From Candidatus Krumholzibacteriota bacterium (GTDB taxonomy: Bacteria; Krumholzibacteriota; Krumholzibacteriia; LZORAL124-64-63), in contig JAJRZA010000008.1 in NCBI GenBank assembly GCA_024275485.1, forward strand, positions 1 through 44,522: a stretch of DNA of 44,522 nucleotides. The letters run 5' to 3'. The notes beneath the pieces are model-generated. The model was not told the origin of the DNA. It ran no database searches and saw only the letters and a program-made list of their open reading frames with translations. A program made the position numbers and the translations under genes. This document shows positions 24,078 through 32,803 of the stretch, in pieces. Position 1 is the stretch's first letter, and the number at the start of each line of letters is the position of its first letter.

Positions 24078-25420
24078 TATTTCTCCTCTTCAGCAAAGAT
24101 ATTCGTATCAGCGGGAACATTGGTAACCTCGGCCCTGGACATCAGAAAGTCGTAGGTCCGCCGCTCCAACAGGTCATACTCCAGACGCTGCTTCTCGTCG
24201 CCACTGTTGACGAATTCCCGATAGCGGTCAACATCGAAACTGTTCTCGCCGGCAATTACTTCGATGCGTTCATCGACATCTTCGTCGGTGACCTTGATTT
24301 TTTCCTGTTTGCGAATGCTTTCGAGCAGTAGAATGCCCTTGAGAGCCTTCACTGCATGAGGCTTGCCAGCATCACGATATTCGGCATCTTCTTCTTCGCT
24401 GTTGGGGCGCCCGGATTGAAGATTGCGGCGGTGCATCTCTTCAATGCCGCTTTCAAGGTAGTTCTTCACCATGGATGGGGGAAGATCCAGTTGGTTCCCT
24501 TCAATCAGGGCCATCAGGATCTGCTGATCCATTTCCTGACTAATACGACGTTCAGCTTCAGTCTCCAGATCGGTCCTAATTTCGGTGCGCAAATCTTCCA
24601 GGGACTTACCTTCAGCAACCGAGGCTGCCAATTCGTCGTCCAGCTCGGGAATAACCTTGGCGGCGATTTCCTTGACGATGCATTGGAAAGCCACGGTTTG
24701 GCCCTTCAGATTCTCGTTGGGGTGTTCATCGGGATAGGTCACGGAAATTTCTTTTTCTTCTTCGGCGCTCATACCCAGGAGCCCTTCATTGAAGGCATCA
24801 AGATTGCCTTCGCCCCCAACAATCAGGCGTTGATCGTCAATGCGCTTGCCACTGTCCGGTGCACCATCCCAGGCCTGAGGAACCAGATCAAGTAGAACCT
24901 GATCACCTTCTTGTGCCGCGCGGTCAACTTTTTCAAAAGTGGCTTTGCTCTCCTGCAGACGATCCAGAACCTCCTGCACGTCCTGGTCATCCACCTTGAC
25001 CTCACGCTGTTTCACGCAGATGCCTTCGTAATTTTCAGCTTTCACCTCGGGACGAATTTCAACCATCAGGTCAAAGGTCATGGGGCCGTCGTCTTCAAAC
25101 TTGAAGTTTTCCAGGGCGGGATCAGTAAGGGGCTGCAACTTGTTTTCCAGCAGCCCAATCATCCAGGCCTGCCGGATCAGCTCCTCGGTGGCTTCCATTC
25201 GGAGCATTTCTCCCAGCTCACGCTCCACCGTGGCCCTCGGCGTGCGGCCTTTGCGAAAACCTGGTTTTTGGTGACTCTTGGCAGCCTTTTTAAGGCGCTG
25301 GGAATACTCCTTGTCGAACATTTCCCTTGCAACTTCGATTTTGACCACCCGTTGCCATGATTCCGGCTTTTCAACGGAGGTGGTGATGGGGCCTTGCTGG
25401 GGCTGCTGGTTATCGGACAT
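24077..25420 (-). CDS. tig: Trigger factor
   Basis: A 447-residue ribosome-bound chaperone. The N-terminal ribosome-binding domain contains the tail motif [10 protein letters not shown] (family GFRxGKxP, residues about 50-60). A middle FKBP-type PPIase domain follows (EGDQVLLDL ... [40 protein letters not shown]), and then a helical C-terminal chaperone domain. The ATG at 25420 follows AGGA by 9 nt; a TTG 9 nt further upstream is too close to the SD. The gene lies just after tRNA-Leu and overlaps clpP by 1 nt. Length is typical. Confidence 0.95.
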   Translation of the reverse strand: MSDNQQPQQGPITTSVEKPESWQRVVKIEVAREMFDKEYSQRLKKAAKSHQKPGFRKGRTPRATVERELGEMLRMEATEELIRQAWMIGLLENKLQPLTDPALENFKFEDDGPMTFDLMVEIRPEVKAENYEGICVKQREVKVDDQDVQEVLDRLQESKATFEKVDRAAQEGDQVLLDLVPQAWDGAPDSGKRIDDQRLIVGGEGNLDAFNEGLLGMSAEEEKEISVTYPDEHPNENLKGQTVAFQCIVKEIAAKVIPELDDELAASVAEGKSLEDLRTEIRTDLETEAERRISQEMDQQILMALIEGNQLDLPPSMVKNYLESGIEEMHRRNLQSGRPNSEEEDAEYRDAGKPHAVKALKGILLLESIRKQEKIKVTDEDVDERIEVIAGENSFDVDRYREFVNSGDEKQRLEYDLLERRTYDFLMSRAEVTNVPADTNIFAEEEK

Positions 25421-25479
25421 GAGAAACAATCCTCACTTTGGTCATGATTTGGAACCCATGGTGGGGTCCGCCATAAAAA

Positions 25480-25564
25480 TGGTGCGAGAGGGGGGACTCG
25501 AACCCCCACGGGTTTCCCCACAGGAACCTAAATCCTGCGCGTCTGCCAGTTCCGCCACTCTCGC
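25480..25564 (-). tRNA. tRNA-Leu (TAG)
   Basis: Class II tRNA on the minus strand: acceptor GCGAGAG with CTCTCGC, anticodon arm CAGGA-TTTAGGT-TCCTG with anticodon TAG, long variable arm GTGGGGAAACCCGT, T-arm GGGGG-TTCGAGT-CCCCC, discriminator A and encoded CCA (25482-25480). It lies 60 nt upstream of tig with no terminator between. Confidence 0.97.
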
Positions 25565-25622
25565 GTCCACGGTGCCTTCGGCCCTCATGGCCGGTGCGAC
25601 TTCAAGATCTGGACAGGGCGAC

Positions 25623-25651
25623 AATATAGCTGCCGCTAAAAAAAGGGTCAA
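25623..25651 (-). promoter_or_regulatory. Strong sigma70 promoter of tRNA-Leu and probably the tig-clp-lon unit
   Basis: TTGACC (25651-25646), 17-nt spacer, TATATT (25628-25623), about 52 nt ahead of the tRNA 5' end. No terminator separates tRNA-Leu from tig, so the promoter may also feed the downstream proteostasis genes. Confidence 0.88.
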
Positions 25652-25742
25652 GGAGCCCCTTGGGGTGTTTCAAGCCATCTGTTAGCTGGATCGTAAGGGC
25701 GACTCAAGCCCCGGACCGGTTCCATGGCAACCCTAGGCCCAT

Positions 25743-27149
25743 CTACTGGATTTTTCGATAGATGGTGCGCGCAGCAATCCCCAATATGCGTGCAGCGGTT
25801 TCTTTGTCTCCGTTGGTGCTTTCCAGGGTAGCTTCGATAAGAGCCATTTCCGCATCCTTTAGGGTGGTGCCCACGGGCAAGGAAAGAGCATCGAAACGTT
25901 GCCTTCCATCGACCACGCTGCGTGGCAGGGCAGGCGAGTCGATGAAATCATCCCTGCTCATGACAACTGCCCGTTCGATGGCATTCTCCAACTCCCGGAC
26001 ATTACCCGGCCAGGAGTAGCGACTCAAAGCTTCGGTAGCCGAAGCGGTGAAGCCTCCAATATGCTTGTTGTTGCGTTCATTGAATTTCTGGAGGAAGAAG
26101 TTGCCCAGGAGAACAACGTCACCCTCCCGCGACCGCAGAGGAGGCAGTTCCAGGTTGATGACATTCAACCGGTAATACAAATCCTCCCGGAATTTCCCGT
26201 CGGCAACCAGTTGTTCCAGATTTGCATTGGTGGCGGCAATGATACGCACATCCACATCCAGGGGAATGTTGCCCCCCAGCCTTTGCACAACACCCTCCTG
26301 CAGAATCCGCAGCAACTTGACCTGGGTGGTGCTGGTCATTTCGCCGACCTCATCCAGAAACATGGTGCCACCATCAGCCATCTCGAATCGGCCCTTCCTC
26401 TGCCCCACAGCCCCAGTGAAAGCCCCTTGTTCATAACCAAAAAGCTCAGCTTCGAGAAGGGTTTCGGGCAAGGCAGCACAGCTGACCCTGATCATGGCCT
26501 GACGGGAGCGATCGCTCCAGCGGTGCAGCATGGAGGCGAAAACTTCTTTACCAGTGCCGCTTTCACCGGTCAGCAAAACCGTAGCAGTGCTGGGAGCAAC
26601 CTGCCGGGCGATATCGAGAGCCTGCTGCATGAGTCGACTGTTCCCGATGATGTTGTCCATACCCTGAATTTCTTCCAGGCGCTTGCGAAGCTCCTGGTTT
26701 TCAGCCAACAGCCGCTGTTTTTCCAGGGCTTTACCCACAACATTCAAGGTGGTTGTGGTGCTGAAAGGTTTTTCAATGAAGTCGTAAGCACCGTTTTTGA
26801 TGGCACCCACGGCGGTTTCAATGGTGCCGTGTCCGGTGATGATCACAAATTCGGTGGCCGGTGAGATAACCTGGCCGGCTTTCAACAGGTCAATTCCCCC
26901 CATGCGGGGCATCTGCAGATCCGAAAGGACCAGGTGGACCTCATTTTGGCGAAGCATCACCAAGCCATCTTCTCCATTGGATGCCGTCAATACATGGTAT
27001 CCGTTGCGGCGCAGCAGCTTACTCAGCGCGCGACACAGTTCCACCTCATCATCAACAACCAGAATGGTGGCTTTGGGATTTTGGGGAGATTTTGTGCCAG
27101 GTTCCGAAGCGGAAGTCCTGCTATTATCATTCCTGTTGTTTTCATTCAT
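25743..27149 (-). CDS. NtrC-family sigma54-dependent response regulator
   Basis: A 468-residue transcription activator. N-terminal receiver (residues about 27-145) with phospho-acceptor Asp77 in LVLSDLQMP, the Thr of IITGHG and Lys in IEKPFS. Central AAA+ domain (about 165-400): Walker A GESGTGKE, sigma54-contacting GAFTGA, Walker B GGTMFLDEVGEM and the NVRELENAIER segment. The C-terminal FIS-type HTH is ETAARILGIAARTIYRKIQ, ending the protein abruptly. The ATG at 27149 has AGGAG 7 nt upstream. No partner kinase is adjacent; the hybrid kinase at 34770 has its own receiver. Targets are unknown. TTTGTC repeats upstream may be an autoregulatory site. Confidence 0.95.
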   Translation of the reverse strand: MNENNRNDNSRTSASEPGTKSPQNPKATILVVDDEVELCRALSKLLRRNGYHVLTASNGEDGLVMLRQNEVHLVLSDLQMPRMGGIDLLKAGQVISPATEFVIITGHGTIETAVGAIKNGAYDFIEKPFSTTTTLNVVGKALEKQRLLAENQELRKRLEEIQGMDNIIGNSRLMQQALDIARQVAPSTATVLLTGESGTGKEVFASMLHRWSDRSRQAMIRVSCAALPETLLEAELFGYEQGAFTGAVGQRKGRFEMADGGTMFLDEVGEMTSTTQVKLLRILQEGVVQRLGGNIPLDVDVRIIAATNANLEQLVADGKFREDLYYRLNVINLELPPLRSREGDVVLLGNFFLQKFNERNNKHIGGFTASATEALSRYSWPGNVRELENAIERAVVMSRDDFIDSPALPRSVVDGRQRFDALSLPVGTTLKDAEMALIEATLESTNGDKETAARILGIAARTIYRKIQ

Positions 27150-27189
27150 CAATTTTCTCCTGCAGCAAAAACCCAGATTATTTAGACAA

Positions 27190-27214
27190 TTTGTCAAAGA
27201 TTTGTCTTTTTGTC
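27190..27214. repeat. Three TTTGTC repeats upstream of the NtrC-type gene
   Basis: TTTGTC at 27190-27195, 27201-27206 and 27209-27214, the first within a near-palindrome GACAATTTGTC. The position, 41-65 nt upstream of the start codon, suits an operator; the 11- and 8-nt steps are only partly helical. Confidence 0.35.
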
Positions 27215-27352
27215 AATAGCTAGCAGGAAAAGAACTCACCCCTAAATTTTTGAAAATGATTGGAGGTATCAAAACACCTGGCCAAAGTAACAAACCATGG
27301 GACTATCTGTGGATTCCGGCAACTGGATATTGGCAACCCGCCGTTCTAGCGG

Positions 27353-28687
27353 TCAACTCACTGAATGGGTCCCACCTCCCGGGAAAAGACGACCAAACAG
27401 CCCCCTCTGATGGGCCGATGCCAACAACGACTCCCTGAACTCCGGATGCGCCACACTGATCAGGGCCTCCGCCCTTTGTCGTACGTTGCGGCCCAGCATA
27501 TGGGCCACCCCATACTCCGTTACCACCACATGCAGGTCGGCTCTGGTGATGACCACACCTGCACCAACATCCAGGTTTGGGGTGATGCGTGACAGGCGCC
27601 CATCACTGGTTGTTGAAGGCAGAGCAATGATCGGCAACCCACCCTTGCTCATGGCCGCCCCACGCATGAAATCGGCCTGGCCACCAAAACCACTGTAAAT
27701 GGTTTCACCGATGGAGTCGGAGCAAACCTGCCCGGTGAGGTCCACCTGGATGGCACTGTTCACCGCAACCATGTTGTCGTTGCGGGCAATGTTGACCGGA
27801 TGGTTGACATAATCGGTGGGATGAAATTCCACCAGGGCATTGTCGTGGGCGAAGTCGTATACTTCGCGTGTCCCCATGATAAACCCGGCGATGACCTTGC
27901 CCGGATGGAAATTTTTCTTCTCCCCGGTTACAATTCCCTTGTCCACCAGATGCGGCAAGGATTCGGTGAACATTTCGGTGTGCACACCGAGATCCTTGCG
28001 GTCATCCAGAAAATCGAGCACGGCGTTGGGGATGGACCCGAGGCCAAGCTGCAGGCAGGCTTCGTCCTTGATCAGTGAGGCCACGTTACGGCCGATATTT
28101 TTTTCCACTTCAGAGGGTGGTTCGGGCCGAAACTCGTCAAGATCGCGATCCACCTCCACAAAGGCATCGATTTTGGAGACGTGGATAAAACTATCGCCCA
28201 GGGTGCGCGGCATTTGCCGATTCACCTCAGCGATGATGTGTTTGGCAGACAAGGCTGCCGGTTTGGTCACACCCACTTCGATACCGAAACTGCAGAAGCC
28301 ATGCTCATCCGGCGGACTCAGGATAACCATGGCATGATCCAGCGGTACCACCTTACGCTTGAACATCCGAGCCATTTCGTGCAAATGCACCGGCACGTAA
28401 TCCACCCGGCCATCGTTGACGGCATCGCGCATATTAGCCCCCACGAAGCAGGCATTGCAGCGGAAACGGCCTTTCATGTCAGGGGCAATATAGGGAACTT
28501 CACCAAGGGTAAGGTGATGAATGACGGTGACATCCTTCAGTTCATCAGCCCGTCCTGTCATGGCGCTGATCAGCTCATGTGGTGCTGCGCAACCCGAACC
28601 CAGATAGACGTTGTCTCCGGAACTGATACCGGTCACGGCATCGGCAGCGGACATCAGTTTTGAACGGTAGGTTTGCATCCAGTTCAA
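27353..28687 (-). CDS. Acetyl-CoA hydrolase/transferase family CoA-transferase (4-hydroxybutyrate CoA-transferase-like)
   Basis: A 444-residue class I CoA-transferase of the Cat/AbfT family, moving CoA between acetyl-CoA and a short carboxylic acid. Features: GSGCAAPHELISAM near the start, HHLTLGE, the catalytic glutamate Glu238 in LGVHTEMFTES (the same number as in characterised 4-hydroxybutyrate CoA-transferase), the Rossmann-like GFIMGTREVYDF, and the C-terminal GFGGQADFMRGA and GRN motifs. The TTG start at 28687 is chosen for its SD (GGAGG, 6 nt) and because it overlaps the ald stop as TTGA, a coupling signature; the ATG at 28678 is too far from the SD. It likely releases acyl groups or generates acyl-CoA for the nearby amino-acid pathway; the exact acid is not known. 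Confidence 0.88.
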   Translation of the reverse strand: MNWMQTYRSKLMSAADAVTGISSGDNVYLGSGCAAPHELISAMTGRADELKDVTVIHHLTLGEVPYIAPDMKGRFRCNACFVGANMRDAVNDGRVDYVPVHLHEMARMFKRKVVPLDHAMVILSPPDEHGFCSFGIEVGVTKPAALSAKHIIAEVNRQMPRTLGDSFIHVSKIDAFVEVDRDLDEFRPEPPSEVEKNIGRNVASLIKDEACLQLGLGSIPNAVLDFLDDRKDLGVHTEMFTESLPHLVDKGIVTGEKKNFHPGKVIAGFIMGTREVYDFAHDNALVEFHPTDYVNHPVNIARNDNMVAVNSAIQVDLTGQVCSDSIGETIYSGFGGQADFMRGAAMSKGGLPIIALPSTTSDGRLSRITPNLDVGAGVVITRADLHVVVTEYGVAHMLGRNVRQRAEALISVAHPEFRESLLASAHQRGLFGRLFPGGGTHSVS

Positions 28688-29814
28688 TTTTTTCCTCCAC
28701 TGATGAGCCCACTAACCGCCACTGTTTCGACTCCCAGAATTTTACCCAGATTCGGCAAGGTCACCCGGCCGGCCATGATGTTGATACCGCTAGCCAGCAA
28801 GGGTTCCTGAACCAGGGCCTCGGAAAGGCTACCCTCCCCCACAGCCGAAATAAAAGGCAAGGTTTCGTTGGCCAGGGCATAAGTCGCTGAACGGGCCACC
28901 AGGCTGGTCAGGTTGGGCACACAGTAGTGCACGATCCCATCGATCACGTAGGTAGGATCACTCAAGCGGGTGGGGCGACTGGTTTCAAAACAGCCACCCT
29001 GATCGATGCTGATGTCGATAATCAGACTGTTTTCCCGCAGCAAACCGACCATCTCCTTGGTTATCAGGTGTGGGGTGCGGGCGCCGGGAATGAGCACCGC
29101 GCCAACCACAACGTCAGCGTAGGCCAGAACCTTGCGCAAAGAGGCTTCATTGGCCCGAAACGAAGTGACCTGGCCCGGAAAAGCCCAATCGATGTCGCTG
29201 ATGCGGTCGTGGCTGGTATCCAGAAGAGTAACCCTAGCGCCGGCGCCGAGGCAGGCTCGAACGGCATTGCGTCCGACTGTGCCGGCTCCGATGATCACCA
29301 CTTCGGCCGGTGGCACCGCAGGTGCCCCCCCAAGAAGAATGCCCAGACCACCGTGATCGGTCTGAAGGTATCGCGATGCAATCTGCGGAACCATGCGCCC
29401 GGCGATCTGGGACAGGGGACGCAACACCGGCAAATGCCCCTGTTGGTCGGCGATGGTCACAAAATCGATGACCGTGCAATTGCGTTCCAGCAACACCTCC
29501 ACCAGTCGCTCATCGGCCACGGCCATGTGCATCAATCCCATGATGGTCTGATCTTCACGGATCAAGTCGTATTCCATCGGCACCGGCGCGTTCATTTTAA
29601 CGATGACATCGGCCCTGCCATACACCTCATCAACAGAGTGAATTATGCGGGCCCCGGCCTGTTCATACTGGGTGTCGCTGAAACCACTGCCCAGGCCGGC
29701 CTTACGCTCCACCAGCACCGTCCTGCCCCTGGTCACCAGGTTGCCCACGGCTCGGGGAGGCAGCCCCACCCGCCGCTCATCCACCAATCTTGATCGGGGA
29801 ATTCCAACAATCAT
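28684..29814 (-). CDS. ald: Alanine dehydrogenase
   Basis: A 376-residue NAD-dependent dehydrogenase that interconverts alanine with pyruvate and ammonia. Catalytic residues are in place: Arg15 (ERRVGLPP), Lys73 (VKMNAP) and His96 (GLMHMA); the NAD site is VVIIGAGTVGRNAVRACLGAG near residue 173, and DISIDQGGCFETS (Asp near 270) is diagnostic. Length is typical of Ald. ATG at 29814 with AGGTG about 9 nt upstream. It overlaps the CoA-transferase gene by 4 nt (TTGA), so the two form an operon. Beside the 2-oxoacid:ferredoxin oxidoreductase this suggests amino-acid oxidation feeding ferredoxin and CoA-thioester pools; assimilation in reverse is possible. Confidence 0.93.
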   Translation of the reverse strand: MIVGIPRSRLVDERRVGLPPRAVGNLVTRGRTVLVERKAGLGSGFSDTQYEQAGARIIHSVDEVYGRADVIVKMNAPVPMEYDLIREDQTIMGLMHMAVADERLVEVLLERNCTVIDFVTIADQQGHLPVLRPLSQIAGRMVPQIASRYLQTDHGGLGILLGGAPAVPPAEVVIIGAGTVGRNAVRACLGAGARVTLLDTSHDRISDIDWAFPGQVTSFRANEASLRKVLAYADVVVGAVLIPGARTPHLITKEMVGLLRENSLIIDISIDQGGCFETSRPTRLSDPTYVIDGIVHYCVPNLTSLVARSATYALANETLPFISAVGEGSLSEALVQEPLLASGINIMAGRVTLPNLGKILGVETVAVSGLISGGKN

Positions 29815-29840
29815 GGCACCATCACCTTTCGTTTATTACC

Positions 29841-29879
29841 AAAGCGACCGCCCCCTGCCGAGGCAGGGCCGGTCGCTTT
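29841..29879. other. Long hairpin between the vor operon and ald
   Basis: AAAGCGACCG (29841-29850) pairs with CGGTCGCTTT (29870-29879), enclosing an inner stem CCCTGC-CTCG-GCAGGG in minus sense. Only T3 follows on the minus strand and T4 on the plus. It could be a weak terminator or attenuator: only 26 nt remain before the ald ATG, too few for a separate promoter plus leader. Confidence 0.65.
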
Positions 29880-29913
29880 TCCCGGAGCGATCAGCCCCGC
29901 AATAGTGAGGTTA

Positions 29914-31335
29914 TCAGCCCTCGTTTTTTACAAACTCGTAACCGCGCATGAAAGCCGTCATGTTCATGTCAATGAGGCTGCGCTTTTTGATTACGGCTTT
30001 CAGGGTGTCCATGGCGAACTCGGCATCGAAGGCACAAGTGGCCGCGCACAGAGCACCAAGGACCACCACATTGGCCACCTTCGGCGTACCAACCTCGTCG
30101 GCAATCTCACTGGCTGGAATAAGAACCGCTTTCAAGCGGTCACTGTTCGGTCGGCCTTCCACCACCGTGGTATCGACAATGATGACCCCACCGTCGACGA
30201 CATCGGGCTCGAAGAGATCCAGGGAAGGCTGATTCATGACAACCAACACATTGGGATGATCCACAAGGGGAGTACCAATGCGATCCACCGATACATTCAC
30301 CGAACAGTTTGCGGTGCCGCCGCGCATCTCGGGACCATATGCAGGGATCCAGCTAACATGGTGCCCGGCACGCATACCGATTTGCGAAAGGAACAGGCCC
30401 AGTGTCAAAATCCCCTGGCCGCCAAACCCGGCAAATTTGCACTGCAGGTTTTCGCCAAGGGATTGGGGGTCGTTCCCATCAAGTGGCGACTTCATGCGGT
30501 CCAGATAGGCATTCACTTTTTCGGGAACAAAGTCAGCACAGACCCTATCCCAGGCACCTTCATCCGTGTTGTCCGATTCATCCTTGAGCACGCCCAGCGG
30601 GAACTGTTGGAGCATGTCATCGACCAACCAGTCGCGGGACATCACCGGATCCATCTTCCAGCCGGTGGGGCAGGACGAGACAATTTCCACAAAGCTGTAG
30701 CCCTTGCCATCGGCCTGGATTTTCAAGGCCTTGCGGATGGCCTTTTTGGCCTTCATGATGTGCTTGCTGTGCCCGATGGCCACACGCTCGATGTAAGTCG
30801 GCGCAGGCAGTGTGGCCAGCATCTCGGCCATCTTGATGGGATTGCCATGGGTATTGGTGATGCGCCCCTGGGGAGTGGTTGTGCTGCGTTGGCCAATCAT
30901 GGTGGTGGGAGCCATCTGGCCACCGGTCATGCCGTAAATGGCATTGTTGACGAAGAACACGCAAATGTTCTCGCCCCGGTTGGCTGCGTGGATGGTTTCA
31001 GCCGTACCGATGGCCGCCAGATCGCCATCACCCTGATAGGAGATAACGATGCTATCGGGGTTGGTTCGCTTGATGGCCGTTGCCACTGCAGCGGCCCGAC
31101 CGTGGGCAGCCTGAAAGTTGCCGCAGTCGAAGTAATAATAACCGAAAACGGAACAGCCAACTGGAGAAACGAACACTGTGCGGTCAGTAATCCCCAACTC
31201 CTGCATGGCTTCGGCAATCATCTTGTGGATGTTGCCGTGTCCACAACCGGGACAATAGTGGGTGGCCTCCTTGGCCGGCCCGCTTTTGCGCTCGAAAACC
31301 TGATAGAAGGCACTGGATTTCTCGAAAACTTTCAT
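29914..31335 (-). CDS. 2-oxoacid:ferredoxin oxidoreductase, fused beta (TPP) and gamma subunits
   Basis: A 473-residue fusion. Residues about 1-285 are the TPP-binding beta subunit: THYCPGCGHGNIHKMIAEA, VSPVGCSVF, and the TPP/Mg motif GDGDLAAIGTAETIHAANRGEN...NNAIYGMTGGQMAPTT. Residues about 300-473 are the gamma (catalytic-CoA/acceptor) domain: FAGFGGQGILTLGLFL, PAYGPEMRGGTANC and NQPSLDLFEPDVVDGG. In most organisms these are two proteins. With VorB and VorD upstream it forms a complete branched-chain (2-oxoisovalerate-type) or 2-oxoglutarate enzyme: 2-oxoacid plus CoA gives acyl-CoA, CO2 and reduced ferredoxin. The ATG overlaps the vorB stop (ATGA). The sequence favours VOR over POR; the substrate needs assay. 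Confidence 0.92.
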   Translation of the reverse strand: MKVFEKSSAFYQVFERKSGPAKEATHYCPGCGHGNIHKMIAEAMQELGITDRTVFVSPVGCSVFGYYYFDCGNFQAAHGRAAAVATAIKRTNPDSIVISYQGDGDLAAIGTAETIHAANRGENICVFFVNNAIYGMTGGQMAPTTMIGQRSTTTPQGRITNTHGNPIKMAEMLATLPAPTYIERVAIGHSKHIMKAKKAIRKALKIQADGKGYSFVEIVSSCPTGWKMDPVMSRDWLVDDMLQQFPLGVLKDESDNTDEGAWDRVCADFVPEKVNAYLDRMKSPLDGNDPQSLGENLQCKFAGFGGQGILTLGLFLSQIGMRAGHHVSWIPAYGPEMRGGTANCSVNVSVDRIGTPLVDHPNVLVVMNQPSLDLFEPDVVDGGVIIVDTTVVEGRPNSDRLKAVLIPASEIADEVGTPKVANVVVLGALCAATCAFDAEFAMDTLKAVIKKRSLIDMNMTAFMRGYEFVKNEG

Positions 31336-32396
31336 GACTTCCGCCCTCCTTCAAGGATCTTGGTATACTCGGCCAGAAGCTCATTTCCACCAGGCACCAT
31401 ACCACCGCAGCGACCAAAGAAATGCACGGGGACAGTGCCGTTGACGGCCAACTTCACGTCTTCAATCATCTGGCCGGTGGACAGCTCGGCAGCCAGGAAG
31501 CTTCCGGTCGATTCAGCCAATTTGCTGATGATTTCCGAGGGAAAAGGCCACAGGGTGATGGGCCGCAGAAGGCCAACCTTGAGGCCCTTTTTACGAGCCT
31601 CATCCACGGTACTGTAAACGATGCGCGAAACAACACCGTAAGCCACGACAATGAGATCGGCATCGTCGGTCTTGTATTCTTCGTACATGACCTCGTTGGC
31701 CATGACTTCCTTGTACTTGGCATCCAGTTTCAGGTTGTGCGCTTCCAGGTCCCCCGGATCAAGCACGATGGAGCTGATGAGGTTCTTTTTGGTTTCGGGC
31801 GTACCGGCAACCATCCAATCGGAATGGTCGAACTCGGGATCCTTGGCCATGGGCAACTCCACCACTTCCATCATCTGGCCGGTGATACCATCGGCGGCGA
31901 TGCAGGCGGGGTTACGATACTTGTCGGCCAGATCAAATGCCTTCACCGTAAGGTCACACATTTCCTGGGGGCCGTTGGGAGCAAGAGTGATCAACCGGTA
32001 GTTGCCATGACCTCCGCCTTTAGTGATCTGAAAGTAGTCGGCCTGTTCGGGGGCGATGTTGCCCAGACCAGGTCCTCCACGCACAATGTTGACCACCACA
32101 CAGGGCAGTTCCGCTCCCGCGCAGTAACTCAAGCCCTCCTGCTTCAGACTGAAACCGGGGCTGGATGAAGCGGTCATGGTGCGCACACCCATACCTGCTG
32201 AGCCGTAAACCATGTTAATGGCTGCAATTTCACTCTCGGCCTGAATGAATACTCCATTGAGGGCTGGGAAGTGCAAAGCGGCAGCGTGGGCAATTTCGCT
32301 GGCCGGAGTTATGGGGTAGCCGTAGTAAGCTCGGCAACCCGCCGCAAGGGCGCCTACGATGATGGCATCGTTGCCCTTCATGAACTGTCTTGCCAT
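31332..32396 (-). CDS. vorB: 3-methyl-2-oxobutanoate:ferredoxin oxidoreductase alpha subunit VorB
   Basis: A 354-residue alpha subunit of the VOR/KOR enzyme. Family motifs: MARQFMKGNDAIIVGALAAGCRAYYGYPITPASEI at the start, GVFIQAESEIAAINMVYGSAG, MTASSSPGFSLKQEGLSYCAGAELP, RGGPGLGNIAPEQADYFQITKGGGHG, and the domain II GLLRPITLWPFPSE near the end. These match VorB-type proteins more closely than pyruvate enzymes. ATG at 32396 is preferred over ATG at 32402 because GGGAG lies 7 nt away from it but only 1 nt from the other. It follows vorD by 27 nt and overlaps the fused beta-gamma gene by 4 nt, so the three are one operon. Confidence 0.93.
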   Translation of the reverse strand: MARQFMKGNDAIIVGALAAGCRAYYGYPITPASEIAHAAALHFPALNGVFIQAESEIAAINMVYGSAGMGVRTMTASSSPGFSLKQEGLSYCAGAELPCVVVNIVRGGPGLGNIAPEQADYFQITKGGGHGNYRLITLAPNGPQEMCDLTVKAFDLADKYRNPACIAADGITGQMMEVVELPMAKDPEFDHSDWMVAGTPETKKNLISSIVLDPGDLEAHNLKLDAKYKEVMANEVMYEEYKTDDADLIVVAYGVVSRIVYSTVDEARKKGLKVGLLRPITLWPFPSEIISKLAESTGSFLAAELSTGQMIEDVKLAVNGTVPVHFFGRCGGMVPGGNELLAEYTKILEGGRKS

Positions 32397-32423
32397 GGAC
32401 ATTCTCCCGTCAGGTTGATTGCA

Positions 32424-32654
32424 TTAGGGCTTGACGACGATGATGGCGCCCGGTTCCGGGCACGCATAATAACAAAGGGAACAACCGGTGCAGTCCTCAC
32501 CCGTATAATATGCAGGATGATAACTGGCACTATTGAGCTTATCGCTGATGGCGATGACGCTTTTGGGACACACACCGATGCACAACTGGCAGCCCTTGCA
32601 GAGCTCCGGGTTGACTTCCATGGTAGGAACCTCAAGGGTGGTTTTGTCGATCAT
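32424..32654 (-). CDS. vorD: 2-oxoacid:ferredoxin oxidoreductase delta subunit (2[4Fe-4S] ferredoxin)
   Basis: A 76-residue ferredoxin with two [4Fe-4S] motifs: [12 protein letters not shown] (residues about 19-30) and [12 protein letters not shown] (about 55-66). It carries electrons from the TPP site to free ferredoxin in VOR/KOR-type enzymes. GAGG lies 7 nt before the ATG at 32654. First gene of the vor operon, upstream of vorB. The N-terminal 18 residues ([11 protein letters not shown]) are typical of delta subunits. It is separated from the upstream crotonase by 150 nt with a terminator-like hairpin. Confidence 0.93.
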   Translation of the reverse strand: MIDKTTLEVPTMEVNPELCKGCQLCIGVCPKSVIAISDKLNSASYHPAYYTGEDCTGCSLCYYACPEPGAIIVVKP

Positions 32655-32745
32655 GAAATAACCTCACGCGATGGGTTGCAGGATCGTAATGACCTACCCA
32701 AGATAACCATTGGCGAGCCCCAGAAAAGAATTGTTTCCCAGAAAG

Positions 32746-32783
32746 CAAAAGGTCATCCCGGATTAAAAAACCCCGGAATGACC
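32746..32783 (-). terminator. Terminator-like hairpin after the enoyl-CoA hydratase gene
   Basis: Minus strand: GGTCATTCCGG (32783-32773), A/T-rich loop, CCGGGATGACC (32761-32751), with one G-U pair, then TTTTGC and more Ts. The 11-bp stem is good, the U-tract imperfect. Located between crotonase and vorD. Confidence 0.55.
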
Positions 32784-32803
32784 ACAAATACCGAATTTGG
32801 TTT

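Noticed and set aside
25442-25651. Minus-strand ORF across tRNA-Leu
   Set aside because: Explained by the tRNA gene.
29905-31617. 570-codon plus-strand open frame
   Set aside because: It lies antisense to the vor genes, has no SD or recognisable domain, and its length is explained by the high G/C third-position bias of the opposite genes.
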